A DNA stretch of 7,937 bases from Allocoprobacillus merdigallinarum (GCA_019117525.1 DWZO01000038.1:1-7937), one strand, 5' to 3'; shown: positions 1-6,007, counted from the stretch's first letter. The notes: a model not told the origin generated them from the sequence alone. Numbers and translations: made by a program.

Positions 1-677
1 ATGATATATTCTGCACTCATGATCCATTCTTCATATGTTGCACTTAATCCACGTTTTAATAAGATTGGCTTTGTACATCTTTTTCCTACTTCTTTTAAAA
101 GATCAAAGTTTTGCATATTTCTTGCGCCAATTTGTACCAAGTCGACCTTTTCATTGAATTCTTCAATATACTTAGCACTCATTAATTCTGACACAATGGG
201 TAATCCTGTTTCTTCCTTTGCAGCTAACAAGATATCTAATCCGGCAGTTCCCATTCCCTGGAAAGCATAAGGTGATGTTCTTGGCTTGAATGCACCACCT
301 CTTAACATGTTGGCTCCTGCTGCCTTGGCAGCTTTGGCGATCATGATAACCTGTTCCTTGGATTCAACAGAACATGGACCTGCAATCAATGCCAGATGAT
401 CTCCACCAACTTTGACACCGGCAACATCAATGATGGAATCTTCTGGATGAAAGGCACGGTTTGCCAGTTTATAAGGTTCACTGACACGCATCACGTGATC
501 GACAACAGGTGAAACTTCCAGTTGTTTAGGATCAACCTTTGTGACATCTCCAATCATTCCAATAATTGTTGTTTCTGTTCCTTGAGATACATGAGCTGTT
601 AATCCATAGCTTTCTACTTTCTCTACCAAATCTTGAATTTCATGTTTAGATACTTTGGGTTTTAAAACAATAATCAT
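1..677 (-). CDS. aroF: 3-deoxy-7-phosphoheptulonate (DAHP) synthase, AroF/Thermotoga type, 3' end outside window
   Basis: This enzyme condenses phosphoenolpyruvate and erythrose-4-phosphate to DAHP, the first step of the cytosolic shikimate pathway to Phe, Tyr and Trp. The start is ATG at 675-677, with AAGGAGG ending about seven bases upstream. 225 codons are visible and the frame is open to the left edge. Residues 1 to about 70 (MIIVLKPKVS...) form the small ferredoxin-like regulatory domain typical of the roughly 340-residue Thermotoga-type enzymes. The TIM barrel follows, with IAGPCSVES (98-106), LRGGAFKPRTSPYAFQG (125-141), SELMS (163-167) and QIGARNMQNF (182-191), all hallmarks of type I-beta DAHP synthases. 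About one third of the protein is missing at the C terminus. A promoter and tyrosine T-box lie directly upstream, so transcription should rise when tRNA-Tyr is uncharged. In characterised relatives the N-terminal domain mediates feedback inhibition by Tyr/Phe; that property is inferred here. It is probably the first gene of an aromatic operon continuing beyond the window. Confidence 0.95.
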   Translation of the reverse strand, partial: MIIVLKPKVSKHEIQDLVEKVESYGLTAHVSQGTETTIIGMIGDVTKVDPKQLEVSPVVDHVMRVSEPYKLANRAFHPEDSIIDVAGVKVGGDHLALIAGPCSVESKEQVIMIAKAAKAAGANMLRGGAFKPRTSPYAFQGMGTAGLDILLAAKEETGLPIVSELMSAKYIEEFNEKVDLVQIGARNMQNFDLLKEVGKRCTKPILLKRGLSATYEEWIMSAEYI

Positions 678-698
678 ATTCTTAACCTCCTTATAATC

Positions 699-732
699 AA
701 AAAGTCCCTCCCACCATAAGGACGAGAGGAAC
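699..732 (-). terminator. T-box intrinsic terminator
   Basis: On the minus strand, bases 732-721 pair with 715-704 to give a 12-pair stem with several G-U pairs and a five-base loop (CUUAU). A run of five U (703-699) follows. The 5' strand of the hairpin contains CGUCCUU, which is also the 3' half of the antiterminator, so the two structures are mutually exclusive. Uncharged tRNA-Tyr should favour read-through into the DAHP synthase gene about 20 bases downstream. Confidence 0.9.
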
Positions 733-945
733 CATCGTGTTACCACCTTAATTCACCTATATATCACTATATAAGCCTTAACAAGTACGCCTGTCTATCA
801 GGTTCATACTTTGATGCTGTAACGGGCATTCCCGTGTAAACCTACTTTTATTTCAGCCACCTACTCCAAGATGTATTCAATGGTGTCATGATTTCTTTTT
901 CACCAGCCAAGAACTCTCTACGTCATCAACAATCCATTTACTCTT
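699..945 (-). ncRNA. T-box riboswitch leader, tyrosine (UAC) specifier
   Basis: This leader senses the aminoacylation state of a tRNA and controls the DAHP synthase gene by antitermination. On the minus strand the loop-E half AGUA (939-942) is followed by AAUGG (934-938). AAUGG pairs with CCAUU (879-883), which is followed by the other loop-E half GAA (876-878), specifier UAC (873-875) and a purine. An AG box (AGAGAG), a GNUG-like box with a UGGUG/CACCA hairpin, and an F box CCCGUUA (820-826) lie in the expected order. The T box AAGGUGGUAACACG (736-749) carries the UGGU bulge (742-745) that would pair with an ACCA tRNA end, and A as discriminator base fits tRNA-Tyr. The antiterminator pairs AAGG with CCUU and ACG with CGU. 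Loop-E framing makes the Tyr assignment firm, although it was read by eye without a covariance model. Confidence 0.93.
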
Positions 946-966
946 TCTTTTCATTGTATTTTCTTT

Positions 967-995
967 ATATTAGCATATGTTTTTCATTTAAGCAA
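967..995 (-). promoter_or_regulatory. Sigma-A-type promoter for the T-box/DAHP synthase transcript
   Basis: On the minus strand TTGCTT (990-995) and TAATAT (967-972) are separated by 17 bases. A TG dinucleotide one base upstream of the -10 box makes it an extended -10 promoter. The predicted start near base 960 lies about 18 bases before the first T-box element, as expected for a leader promoter. It begins only a few bases beyond the stop codon of the LCP gene, with no terminator in between, so read-through from that gene could also enter the leader. Confidence 0.7.
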
Positions 996-1000
996 TTCAT

Positions 1001-2575
1001 TTACTCAATTGTTGTATTTTCTTCTGTCGAAGTTGTATTATTCTGTGTAGAATCACTGTCAGATGATTCTTCAGTCACTTTGACAATTTCACCATTCATA
1101 ACTTGTTGAATATATTCTCTTGCCTGAGCCACAGATTGTTCATCAGGTTGTGTGACATAAACACCATTTGCATTAACAGATGTCACATCACCGACTGTCG
1201 CAAGTTCAAAAACTCTCTGTGAAGCATCTCCTGTTAAACGATAAGATTGAACATCCCATGAAGCCATATCATTAATTTGCATATTAATTAATGATTTGAT
1301 ATCATCAGCACTTAAATTGGTTTCAAAACTATCTGATAAAGATTCAAAAACACTATCCATGTTCGTAATAATACTTGGTGAACAACATTTTTTAATAATA
1401 GCTTTCAACATTAACATCTGATTCTTTCCACGAACTTCATCCCCATCAACAAAGGCATATCTTTCACGGACAAATGATAATGCATGTTTTGCATCAAAAG
1501 TCTGTTTTCCAGGTTTAATTGTATATTTATCTAATCGTGTTGTAAAGACACCATCATCTCTACCAATCACATCATATTTAGGCACAGTCACTTCAATACC
1601 ACCTAAAGCATCAATTACATTCATAAATGATGTAAAATTAAATTTAGCATAATAGTTCATATCTACACCAACTAAATTTTCTACAGTCTGAATTGTGGCA
1701 TCAATTCCACCTTTAGCACTATGAGTTAACTTATCTTGACCCTCTACACCCTCAATGCCTTTCATATCTACATAATAATCTCTAGGAATACTCACTAATA
1801 GAACTTGTTTTGTTTGAGGATGAATAGCCGCAATCATATTCACATCAGATAATGAGAATGTATTAATTGGCCCTTCTTTATCTCTACCGCTAATAAAGAC
1901 AACAAATGGTTCTTGAGTCACCTTAGCACTATTTGCAGCTACTTTCGGTAACTTGATTTCATATTTTTGAATAATTCTGATCTTTTCATTAAACTTATCT
2001 TCAATAGAATCAAAAGATTCTAAATCTACCGCTTTAACAATAATAGCACTCATTTCATGATCCAATAACGCTGCCACAAGCTCATTGTTTGTACTATAGT
2101 TTGTTACAACAATCTCACCAATATCATCTTCAATCATTGTTTCTGTTTTATTGATATTCACAGCATCTCCCTGATGCGCTCCAAAAGGCTGTCCCTTTAA
2201 ATCATCTACAGAGTTATAGGCAGAATCTTTTAAGACAACCACATTCATTTCAATGATTTCTTCATTTCCTCCCGTAATAGAAGAAATAAAGTTTGAACCT
2301 TTCATCAAAGATAAAGATGCTATAATTAAGACAATAGCAAGTAAGACATTCAATAACTTCATTAGCGCAACCTTGATAGGATGACGATCATTTTTATCGC
2401 TTGCTAGACGATAAAATAAAAAAGCTAACAAGAAAATAATCACAATCAATGGTATAAAATATTTTAATGGAAGTATACTTAACTCAAAGGCAACGGCAGT
2501 AAAAACAATTGCCGCAATGAGTGTAATAATCAATAACAATCTTCTTGAAAGTAACACCTTAATGAGTTTTTTCAT
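1001..2575 (-). CDS. LytR-CpsA-Psr (LCP) family cell-wall glycopolymer ligase with extra N-terminal extracellular domain
   Basis: LCP proteins transfer lipid-linked teichoic acids or capsule polymers onto peptidoglycan at the outer membrane face. Three hydrophobic helices lie at about residues 12-30, 37-56 and 70-91. Residues 105-210 form an additional extracellular region (NVVVLKDSAYNSVDDLKG...) that looks like part of a type 2 periplasmic-binding fold. The LCP catalytic domain spans roughly 220-440. It includes the conserved Asp in SDVNMIAAI (243-251), SIPRDYYV with R265/D266, DKLTHSAKGG (281-290), DALGGIEVTVP (322-332) and FVRERY...EVRGKNQM with R370, R372 and R382. The tail (about 500-524) is Ser/Thr/Asn/Glu-rich and probably disordered. 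The start is ATG preceded by GAGGG five bases upstream, with a promoter at 2612-2639. At 524 residues it is longer than the usual 300-400. No polymer-synthesis genes are nearby, so the exact substrate cannot be named. Confidence 0.92.
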   Translation of the reverse strand: MKKLIKVLLSRRLLLIITLIAAIVFTAVAFELSILPLKYFIPLIVIIFLLAFLFYRLASDKNDRHPIKVALMKLLNVLLAIVLIIASLSLMKGSNFISSITGGNEEIIEMNVVVLKDSAYNSVDDLKGQPFGAHQGDAVNINKTETMIEDDIGEIVVTNYSTNNELVAALLDHEMSAIIVKAVDLESFDSIEDKFNEKIRIIQKYEIKLPKVAANSAKVTQEPFVVFISGRDKEGPINTFSLSDVNMIAAIHPQTKQVLLVSIPRDYYVDMKGIEGVEGQDKLTHSAKGGIDATIQTVENLVGVDMNYYAKFNFTSFMNVIDALGGIEVTVPKYDVIGRDDGVFTTRLDKYTIKPGKQTFDAKHALSFVRERYAFVDGDEVRGKNQMLMLKAIIKKCCSPSIITNMDSVFESLSDSFETNLSADDIKSLINMQINDMASWDVQSYRLTGDASQRVFELATVGDVTSVNANGVYVTQPDEQSVAQAREYIQQVMNGEIVKVTEESSDSDSTQNNTTSTEENTTIE

Positions 2576-2611
2576 GAAATCCCTCTTTCTTCATTAAATT
2601 CTAACATAACC

Positions 2612-2639
2612 ATTATACACACTATTTATACAATTACAA
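2612..2639 (-). promoter_or_regulatory. Sigma-A-type promoter for the LCP gene
   Basis: On the minus strand a perfect TATAAT -10 box (2612-2617) lies 16 bases downstream of TTGTAA (2634-2639). The predicted start is near base 2605, giving a leader of about 30 bases with GAGGG just before the LCP start codon. This separates the LCP gene from the upstream flavin operon. Confidence 0.75.
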
Positions 2640-2686
2640 AGTAAAAGTACACCATGATTATAGAAAATACTTATGAATTTTTCATG

Positions 2687-2713
2687 AAAAAAGAGAAATA
2701 ATCATTATTTTCT
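2687..2713 (-). terminator. Weak AT-rich intrinsic terminator after the flavin operon
   Basis: On the minus strand AGAAA-(bulged A)-TAA pairs with TTA-TTTCT around a three-base TGA loop (2694-2713), followed by C and six T (2692-2687). The stem has eight pairs with only one G-C, so termination may be leaky. It sits immediately at the stop codon of the split-barrel gene and upstream of the LCP promoter, which is where an operon end is expected. Confidence 0.45.
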
Positions 2714-3177
2714 TATTTTTTGTCATCATACTGACAATATTCTACACTTTCTTTTTCAAAATCAATAAAAGTCTGAAAAGCCTGATTCTTTTCATCAGTA
2801 TCCCATATTTCTACAAAAACAGGTTCAACTCTTACTAAAATTTCATCTTCTTTATGACTATAAGCATTATAGCTTCCCCATAAATATTTCTGATATAATT
2901 TTTCAAATTGACGTCCTGGTTCATCAATAACTAATCCTAAAATCTCTGCTTTACCCTCAACTTGAATGCCACTATAACATAAAGCCACACGAGGATTTTT
3001 ATATAACTGCTTTGTCTTTCTAAAATTTTTATCAGTCTTAAAATAAATGGCATCATTATAAATTAAACAACTGACATTTCTAACCATAACATAATCATTG
3101 ACACTTGATGCCAGTGCCATAATTTTTGATGGTGCCAATTTTTCAAATAAATAAGTCTTGGCTTCTAAAAAGTTCAT
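2713..3177 (-). CDS. Pyridoxamine 5'-phosphate oxidase-like flavin-binding split-barrel protein
   Basis: This 154-residue protein belongs to the FMN-binding split-barrel superfamily. These proteins bind FMN (some bind F420 or haem) in the cytosol and usually act as small flavin reductases or oxidases. Typical strand patterns are KIMALASSVNDYVMVRNVSCLIYNDAIYFKT (18-48), then the phosphate-contacting KTKQLYKNPRVALCYSGIQVEGKAEI (55-79) and a C-terminal strand ILVRVEPVFVEIWD (113-126). No signal peptide or membrane segment is seen. The start ATG follows AAGGAG by eight bases, and that Shine-Dalgarno overlaps the TAA stop of the upstream S-component gene (12-base gap), so the two are cotranscribed. 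Its place as the last gene of an FMN-riboswitch operon supports FMN as cofactor. The physiological substrate is unknown, and it is not a true pdxH on sequence style. Confidence 0.85.
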   Translation of the reverse strand: MNFLEAKTYLFEKLAPSKIMALASSVNDYVMVRNVSCLIYNDAIYFKTDKNFRKTKQLYKNPRVALCYSGIQVEGKAEILGLVIDEPGRQFEKLYQKYLWGSYNAYSHKEDEILVRVEPVFVEIWDTDEKNQAFQTFIDFEKESVEYCQYDDKK

Positions 3178-3189
3178 ATCTTCAACTCC

Positions 3190-3831
3190 TTAAATAATAT
3201 TTTGAATAGCTAAAATAATACAGATTATAGATATTGTAATAAACAGTCCAACCCAGACCAATGACTTCGTTTGGGAAGTAGGTTGTCCACTTGCTTCAAT
3301 AAAATGAGTATGACGTAAAATAGCTACAACACTCTTATATACAAATAAAGTGATTCCGGCATTAAGTCCAGCTTTTAATATATTAAATGGAATAATACCA
3401 GGTAACAACAATGCTACAACTGCTGCTCGAGGCATACCATAATAAATTGGTGTGACAATATAATTCCAGATCGTCATATTTATAACAGTTATAACCACCC
3501 CTAATAACAAGCCAATCATGGCTCCCTGTTTTGTATGTTTATGTTTATAAACTGCTGCTGCGACACAAGCAAATGAACAGGTTGAAATCATATTCATGAA
3601 AACATCTAAGATTGTTCCACCTTTGATCATGATTTCCAGCACTGAACAGATGCCACTCATAATCAAAGATGTCATTGGACCATATATAAAACCACCAATC
3701 ACAATTATAATATCTTTAGGATCATAAGTCAGCCATGTGACAGTAGGAACAAGTGGCATAAAGGCAAACATGTTTACAATCATGGCTAATGCACAAAGAA
3801 TGCCAATAGTTGTTATTTTTTTGACTTTCAT
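3190..3831 (-). CDS. ECF transporter S component, RibU-related, with additional C-terminal membrane helix
   Basis: This is a membrane substrate-capture subunit of an energy-coupling-factor vitamin importer. About six hydrophobic segments are seen (roughly residues 6-28, 40-62, 75-95, 103-123, 136-158 and 155-172), plus a hydrophilic linker (173-189, SGQPTSQTKS) and a further strong helix at 190-212 that standard S components lack. Family-like stretches are WLTYDPKDIIIVIGGFIYGP (33-52), YYGMP (130-134) and IIPFNILKAGLNAGIT (146-161), parallel to the corresponding parts of the RibU-like protein just upstream. The N-terminal MKVKKITTIGILCALAMI carries the small-residue face that usually contacts EcfT. 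It starts three bases after the upstream stop (TAG-ACA-ATG) with only a weak Shine-Dalgarno, suggesting translational coupling. The FMN riboswitch argues for a flavin or flavin-precursor ligand, but specificity is not proven. No EcfA/A'/T genes are here, so a shared energising module elsewhere is inferred. Confidence 0.85.
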   Translation of the reverse strand: MKVKKITTIGILCALAMIVNMFAFMPLVPTVTWLTYDPKDIIIVIGGFIYGPMTSLIMSGICSVLEIMIKGGTILDVFMNMISTCSFACVAAAVYKHKHTKQGAMIGLLLGVVITVINMTIWNYIVTPIYYGMPRAAVVALLLPGIIPFNILKAGLNAGITLFVYKSVVAILRHTHFIEASGQPTSQTKSLVWVGLFITISIICIILAIQNII

Positions 3832-3834
3832 TGT

Positions 3835-4452
3835 CTACATCCCAGCTTTCACAAATTTTTTAAGTGGTACACTGATTTTCTTATACACAATAAAAGTAAT
3901 CACTGAAGTCACACCACATTTAATTAAATTAAATGGGACAACGCCAAACAATGCGAGAGTCCAGATATCATTCACCAAAGGACAAACAGCATGACACATG
4001 TCTACAATTGTATCCACTGACCACCCTGCCATCATATTCGCATAAAATGGGATAATCATATAAACATTAGAAATCACAGCTGCCAGTGTACACACAATTG
4101 TTCCAATGATCATACCCTGTAATGCTGATTTCTTTTCTTTATGATGATCATAAATCAATACAGCTGGTAATACATAGGCAACACTTACAATAAAATTAGA
4201 AAGCTCCCCTACAAATGCTGTACTGGTTCCTAAAATAGCTAATTTGACAATCAGTTTGACAATGACAATCAAAACAGCTGCCACCGGTCCCAGGGCAAAT
4301 CCACCAATGATTTCTGGTAATGCTGCCAGATCAAAATCCATAAATGGTGGCATAAATGGAAGTGGTGTTTTGATCAACATTAAAAGACCACCCAATGCAC
4401 CCAACATGCCAATCAAAGCTATTTTTTTGACGTTTAATTTTTTTGTTTTCAT
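3835..4452 (-). CDS. ribU: Riboflavin ECF transporter S component, RibU family
   Basis: This is the integral-membrane riboflavin-binding subunit of an ECF importer. The 205-residue length and about six hydrophobic segments match the family. Diagnostic RibU-like sequence is FMDFDLAALPEIIGGFALGP (37-56), then VKLIVKLAILGTSTAFVGELSNFIVS (65-90), YMIIPFY (131-137) and FGVVPFNLIKCGVTSVITFIVYK (169-191). The N-terminal KKIALIGMLGALGGLLM carries the Ala/Gly-rich helix that docks to EcfT in this family. The start ATG at 4450-4452 follows GGAG by eight bases. It is the first gene after an FMN riboswitch and terminator, so low FMN should switch it on. The next gene is a second S component three bases away. 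The energising EcfA/A'/T module is absent from the window. Confidence 0.93.
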   Translation of the reverse strand: MKTKKLNVKKIALIGMLGALGGLLMLIKTPLPFMPPFMDFDLAALPEIIGGFALGPVAAVLIVIVKLIVKLAILGTSTAFVGELSNFIVSVAYVLPAVLIYDHHKEKKSALQGMIIGTIVCTLAAVISNVYMIIPFYANMMAGWSVDTIVDMCHAVCPLVNDIWTLALFGVVPFNLIKCGVTSVITFIVYKKISVPLKKFVKAGM

Positions 4453-4472
4453 TTTTCTATCTCCTTTTTTCT

Positions 4473-4508
4473 AAAAAAAAATAACTTAAACAAAAAAATG
4501 TCTAAGTT
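4473..4508 (-). terminator. FMN-riboswitch expression-platform terminator
   Basis: On the minus strand AACUUAGACA (4508-4499) pairs with UGUUUAAGUU (4492-4483) in a ten-pair stem with a U6 loop. It is followed by A and nine U (4481-4473). It lies between the FMN aptamer and the Shine-Dalgarno of ribU, so ligand binding most simply causes premature termination. I could not identify the competing antiterminator pairing with certainty. Confidence 0.85.
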
Positions 4509-4519
4509 GCATAGAATTT

Positions 4520-4631
4520 GTCTTTTCTCATCCGGACTATACCGTCGGTTCTGGAATTTCACCAGATCAGTCGCTATCAGCGAGTCATGGACTATCACCA
4601 TCGGTAGGGAATTACACCCTGCCCCAAAGAC
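4520..4631 (-). ncRNA. FMN riboswitch (RFN element)
   Basis: On the minus strand the aptamer starts with GUCUUUGGGGCAGGGUG and ends with GGAUGAGAAAAGAC. The outer helix P1 is formed by GUCUUU (4631-4626) and AAAGAC (4525-4520). Internal RFN signatures are present in order: AAUUCCCUACCG, GGUGAUAGUCCAUGA, GGUGAAAUUCCAGAACCGACGGUAUAGUCCGGAUG (read in pieces). This closely matches the known RFN consensus. It sits about 45 bases after the predicted transcription start and controls the two S components and the split-barrel gene. High FMN is expected to repress them. Confidence 0.97.
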
Positions 4632-4681
4632 GTTATTCAGTTTTGAAAACCGGTTATAGAATTGACATCATCTACATACTT

Positions 4682-4710
4682 ATCATATACCTTTTTTCTT
4701 TTTTTGTAAA
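4682..4710 (-). promoter_or_regulatory. Sigma-A-type promoter for the FMN-riboswitch operon
   Basis: On the minus strand TTTACA (4705-4710) and TATGAT (4682-4687) are separated by a 17-base A-rich spacer. The predicted start near 4675 gives a leader of about 220 bases holding the riboswitch and terminator. It is back-to-back with the plus-strand promoter of the glycosylase gene, whose upstream region overlaps this -35 box. Confidence 0.75.
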
Positions 4711-4726
4711 ATGAATTTATAAAATT

Positions 4727-4735
4727 TGTTATAAT
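4727..4735 (+). promoter_or_regulatory. Extended -10 promoter for the glycosylase/membrane-protein genes
   Basis: TGTTATAAT (4727-4735) combines a perfect TATAAT with an upstream TG, typical of an extended -10 element. A -35 box is poor: the best candidate TTGTAA (4704-4709) is 20 bases away. The start of transcription would fall near 4742, leaving a leader of only about 15 bases that consists essentially of the Shine-Dalgarno AAGGTGGTG. Confidence 0.6.
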
Positions 4736-4756
4736 AAATGAAAAGGTGGTGAAAAC

Positions 4757-5254
4757 ATGTTCGCAATACACAACATTCCTCCTATTTATAATCAGGATTC
4801 ACAAATTCTTATTTTAGGCTCATTTCCTTCTGTCAAATCACGTGAAGCTCAGTTTTTTTATCATCATCCACAAAATCGTTTCTGGAAAGTTCTGGCTACG
4901 CTTTATCACCATGAGCCATTATTAACGATTGAAGAAAAAAAGAATTTTCTACTTGAAAATCATATTGCATTATGGGATGTGATTCAAAGCTGTGATATTC
5001 ATGGTTCTAGTGACAGCTCAATTCAGAATGTCATTGTCAATGATATTGCGGGTTTATTAAAAGATACACATATTACACATATTTATACCAATGGAAAAAA
5101 AGCGCATCAGCTGTATATGAAGTATTGTTATGAATTGACACATCAAAAAGATATATGTTTACCTTCAACTTCTCCTGCTAATGCTGCCTATTCTTTAGAT
5201 AAACTTTTAATAGAATGGCAACAAATATGTCAGGAATTTATGGAAAGTTCATAA
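4757..5254 (+). CDS. DNA-deoxyinosine (hypoxanthine) glycosylase, uracil-DNA glycosylase superfamily
   Basis: This base-excision repair enzyme removes deaminated bases, in this family mainly hypoxanthine from deoxyinosine, from DNA in the cytosol. At 165 residues it is the usual size. Family motifs are LILGSFPSVKSRE (18-30), the water-activating/active-site loop region of the UDG fold, followed by FFYHHPQNRFWKVL (33-46), ALWDVIQSCDIHGSSDSSI (71-89), IYTNGKKAH (109-117) and the C-terminal LPSTSPANA (135-143), which replaces the classical HPS-type loop. The combination is characteristic of the family 6 / hypoxanthine-DNA glycosylase branch rather than Ung. AAGGTGGTG lies five bases before the ATG and an extended -10 promoter lies directly upstream. 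It is followed after 37 bases by a membrane-protein gene on the same strand, probably cotranscribed, with no obvious functional link. Confidence 0.88.
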   Translation: MFAIHNIPPIYNQDSQILILGSFPSVKSREAQFFYHHPQNRFWKVLATLYHHEPLLTIEEKKNFLLENHIALWDVIQSCDIHGSSDSSIQNVIVNDIAGLLKDTHITHIYTNGKKAHQLYMKYCYELTHQKDICLPSTSPANAAYSLDKLLIEWQQICQEFMESS

Positions 5255-5291
5255 TTGTCATATATGATATAGGCAATACGGGGGAGGATTT

Positions 5292-5996
5292 ATGAAAACA
5301 AAGTTAAAAGAAAGAAAACCTTATTATTTAATTATCGCAAGAAAATTGATTTTCTGGAGCGTTGTCTTGATGTTAGGAATTGCTGTGTTCTTATTATTTA
5401 CACGTACTGGTGATAATAAAGGACGTTTAATTTTTACTATTGTTCAATTAGTGGCTATGTTATTTGTTTTACGTATTCCTAAGTTTATTCAAGATATATA
5501 TCATTTTGAAATCCCACATTTATTAGATTTTATTTTAATCACTTTTGCATTTAGTGGTTTTATTTTAGGGGATGTTTTAAACTTTTATGGACGTATTCCT
5601 TATTGGGATTCTATTTTGCATACTTTTTCAGGTGTTGTCATTGCCTATGTTGGTTTTATAGTCATTCAATATCTTGATCAGGAATATCGCATTCCTCTAT
5701 CTGTATCACCTTTATTTATGAGTCTGATTGTTGTATGTGTAGCTTTAGCCATTGGTGCGATATGGGAAATTGGTGAATATACTGTTGATGATATTTTCAA
5801 AACAAATAATCAGCAATATATGGAAACAACTCGTTCTACACTGTATGACGAAGATGATATTCCTTTACAGGGACATGAAGCTCTCAATGATACGATGAAA
5901 GATCTGATGTTAGATTTAGCTGGGGCTATTGGTGTCGCTTGTATTGAATACGTCAAACTTGAAAAAAAGCAAAAATCACAAAAAGGCACAAATTGA
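5292..5996 (+). CDS. Multi-pass membrane protein of unknown function, DUF2238/YjdF-like
   Basis: A 234-residue protein with about six hydrophobic segments (roughly 17-37, 45-63, 78-97, 108-127, 138-160 and 203-219). Conserved-looking polar positions sit at membrane edges: YWDSILHTFSG (104-114), GAIWEIGEYTVDDIF (155-169) and NDTMKDLMLDLAGAI (199-213). This trio (W-D..LH..G, WEi.E, D...D...D..G) resembles the DUF2238/YjdF group of inner-membrane proteins, whose function is not established. A loop between the last two helices (170-198) is acidic (YDEDDI). The C terminus is Lys-rich and cytosolic by the positive-inside rule. GGAGG lies four bases before the ATG. The stop codon TGA forms part of the loop of the downstream terminator. 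Family assignment is by pattern memory and moderately secure; I can assign no biochemical role. Confidence 0.75.
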   Translation: MKTKLKERKPYYLIIARKLIFWSVVLMLGIAVFLLFTRTGDNKGRLIFTIVQLVAMLFVLRIPKFIQDIYHFEIPHLLDFILITFAFSGFILGDVLNFYGRIPYWDSILHTFSGVVIAYVGFIVIQYLDQEYRIPLSVSPLFMSLIVVCVALAIGAIWEIGEYTVDDIFKTNNQQYMETTRSTLYDEDDIPLQGHEALNDTMKDLMLDLAGAIGVACIEYVKLEKKQKSQKGTN

Positions 5997-6007
5997 TGTG
6001 CCTTTTT
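5975..6007. terminator. Bidirectional intrinsic terminator shared by two convergent genes
   Basis: An 11-pair perfect stem (5980-5990 with 5997-6007: AAAAAGGCACA / TGTGCCTTTTT) encloses the six-base loop AATTGA. On the plus strand it ends in five T, and on the minus strand in five T plus a further T-rich stretch. The plus-strand TGA stop (5994-5996) lies in the loop and the minus-strand TAA stop (6006-6008) overlaps the far end of the stem, so one hairpin closes both the membrane-protein gene and the X-Pro-Pro gene. Confidence 0.93.

Noticed and set aside
1..270. Open frame of 89 codons on the plus strand
   Set aside because: It lies antisense to the unmistakable DAHP synthase coding sequence and has no family resemblance.
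846..856. Second GAA-containing segment in the T-box leader (GAAAUAAAAGUAGG) as an alternative specifier (AUA or AAA)
   Set aside because: It is not framed by an AGUA partner and closing helix, and UAA or AUA would make little sense; it fits the linker before the F-box helix.
888..1109. Open frame of 73 codons on the plus strand
   Set aside because: It overlaps the T-box leader, its promoter and the LCP C terminus in antisense; no Shine-Dalgarno of note and no recognisable product.
2676..2692. Palindrome TTTTTCATGAAAAA as an operator or terminator
   Set aside because: AT-rich symmetry is common here; the A/T arms can be explained by the U-tract of the adjacent terminator, and no matching second site was found.
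3737..3994. Open frame of 85 codons on the plus strand
   Set aside because: It spans the junction of the two S-component genes in antisense and merely mirrors their hydrophobic codons.
4244..4474. Open frame of 76 codons on the plus strand
   Set aside because: Antisense shadow of the RibU N-terminal coding region and its Shine-Dalgarno.
5255..5291. Short dyad TCATATATGA between the glycosylase and membrane-protein genes as promoter or operator
   Set aside because: No -35/-10 pair with correct spacing is present, and a ten-base AT palindrome is expected by chance in this DNA.
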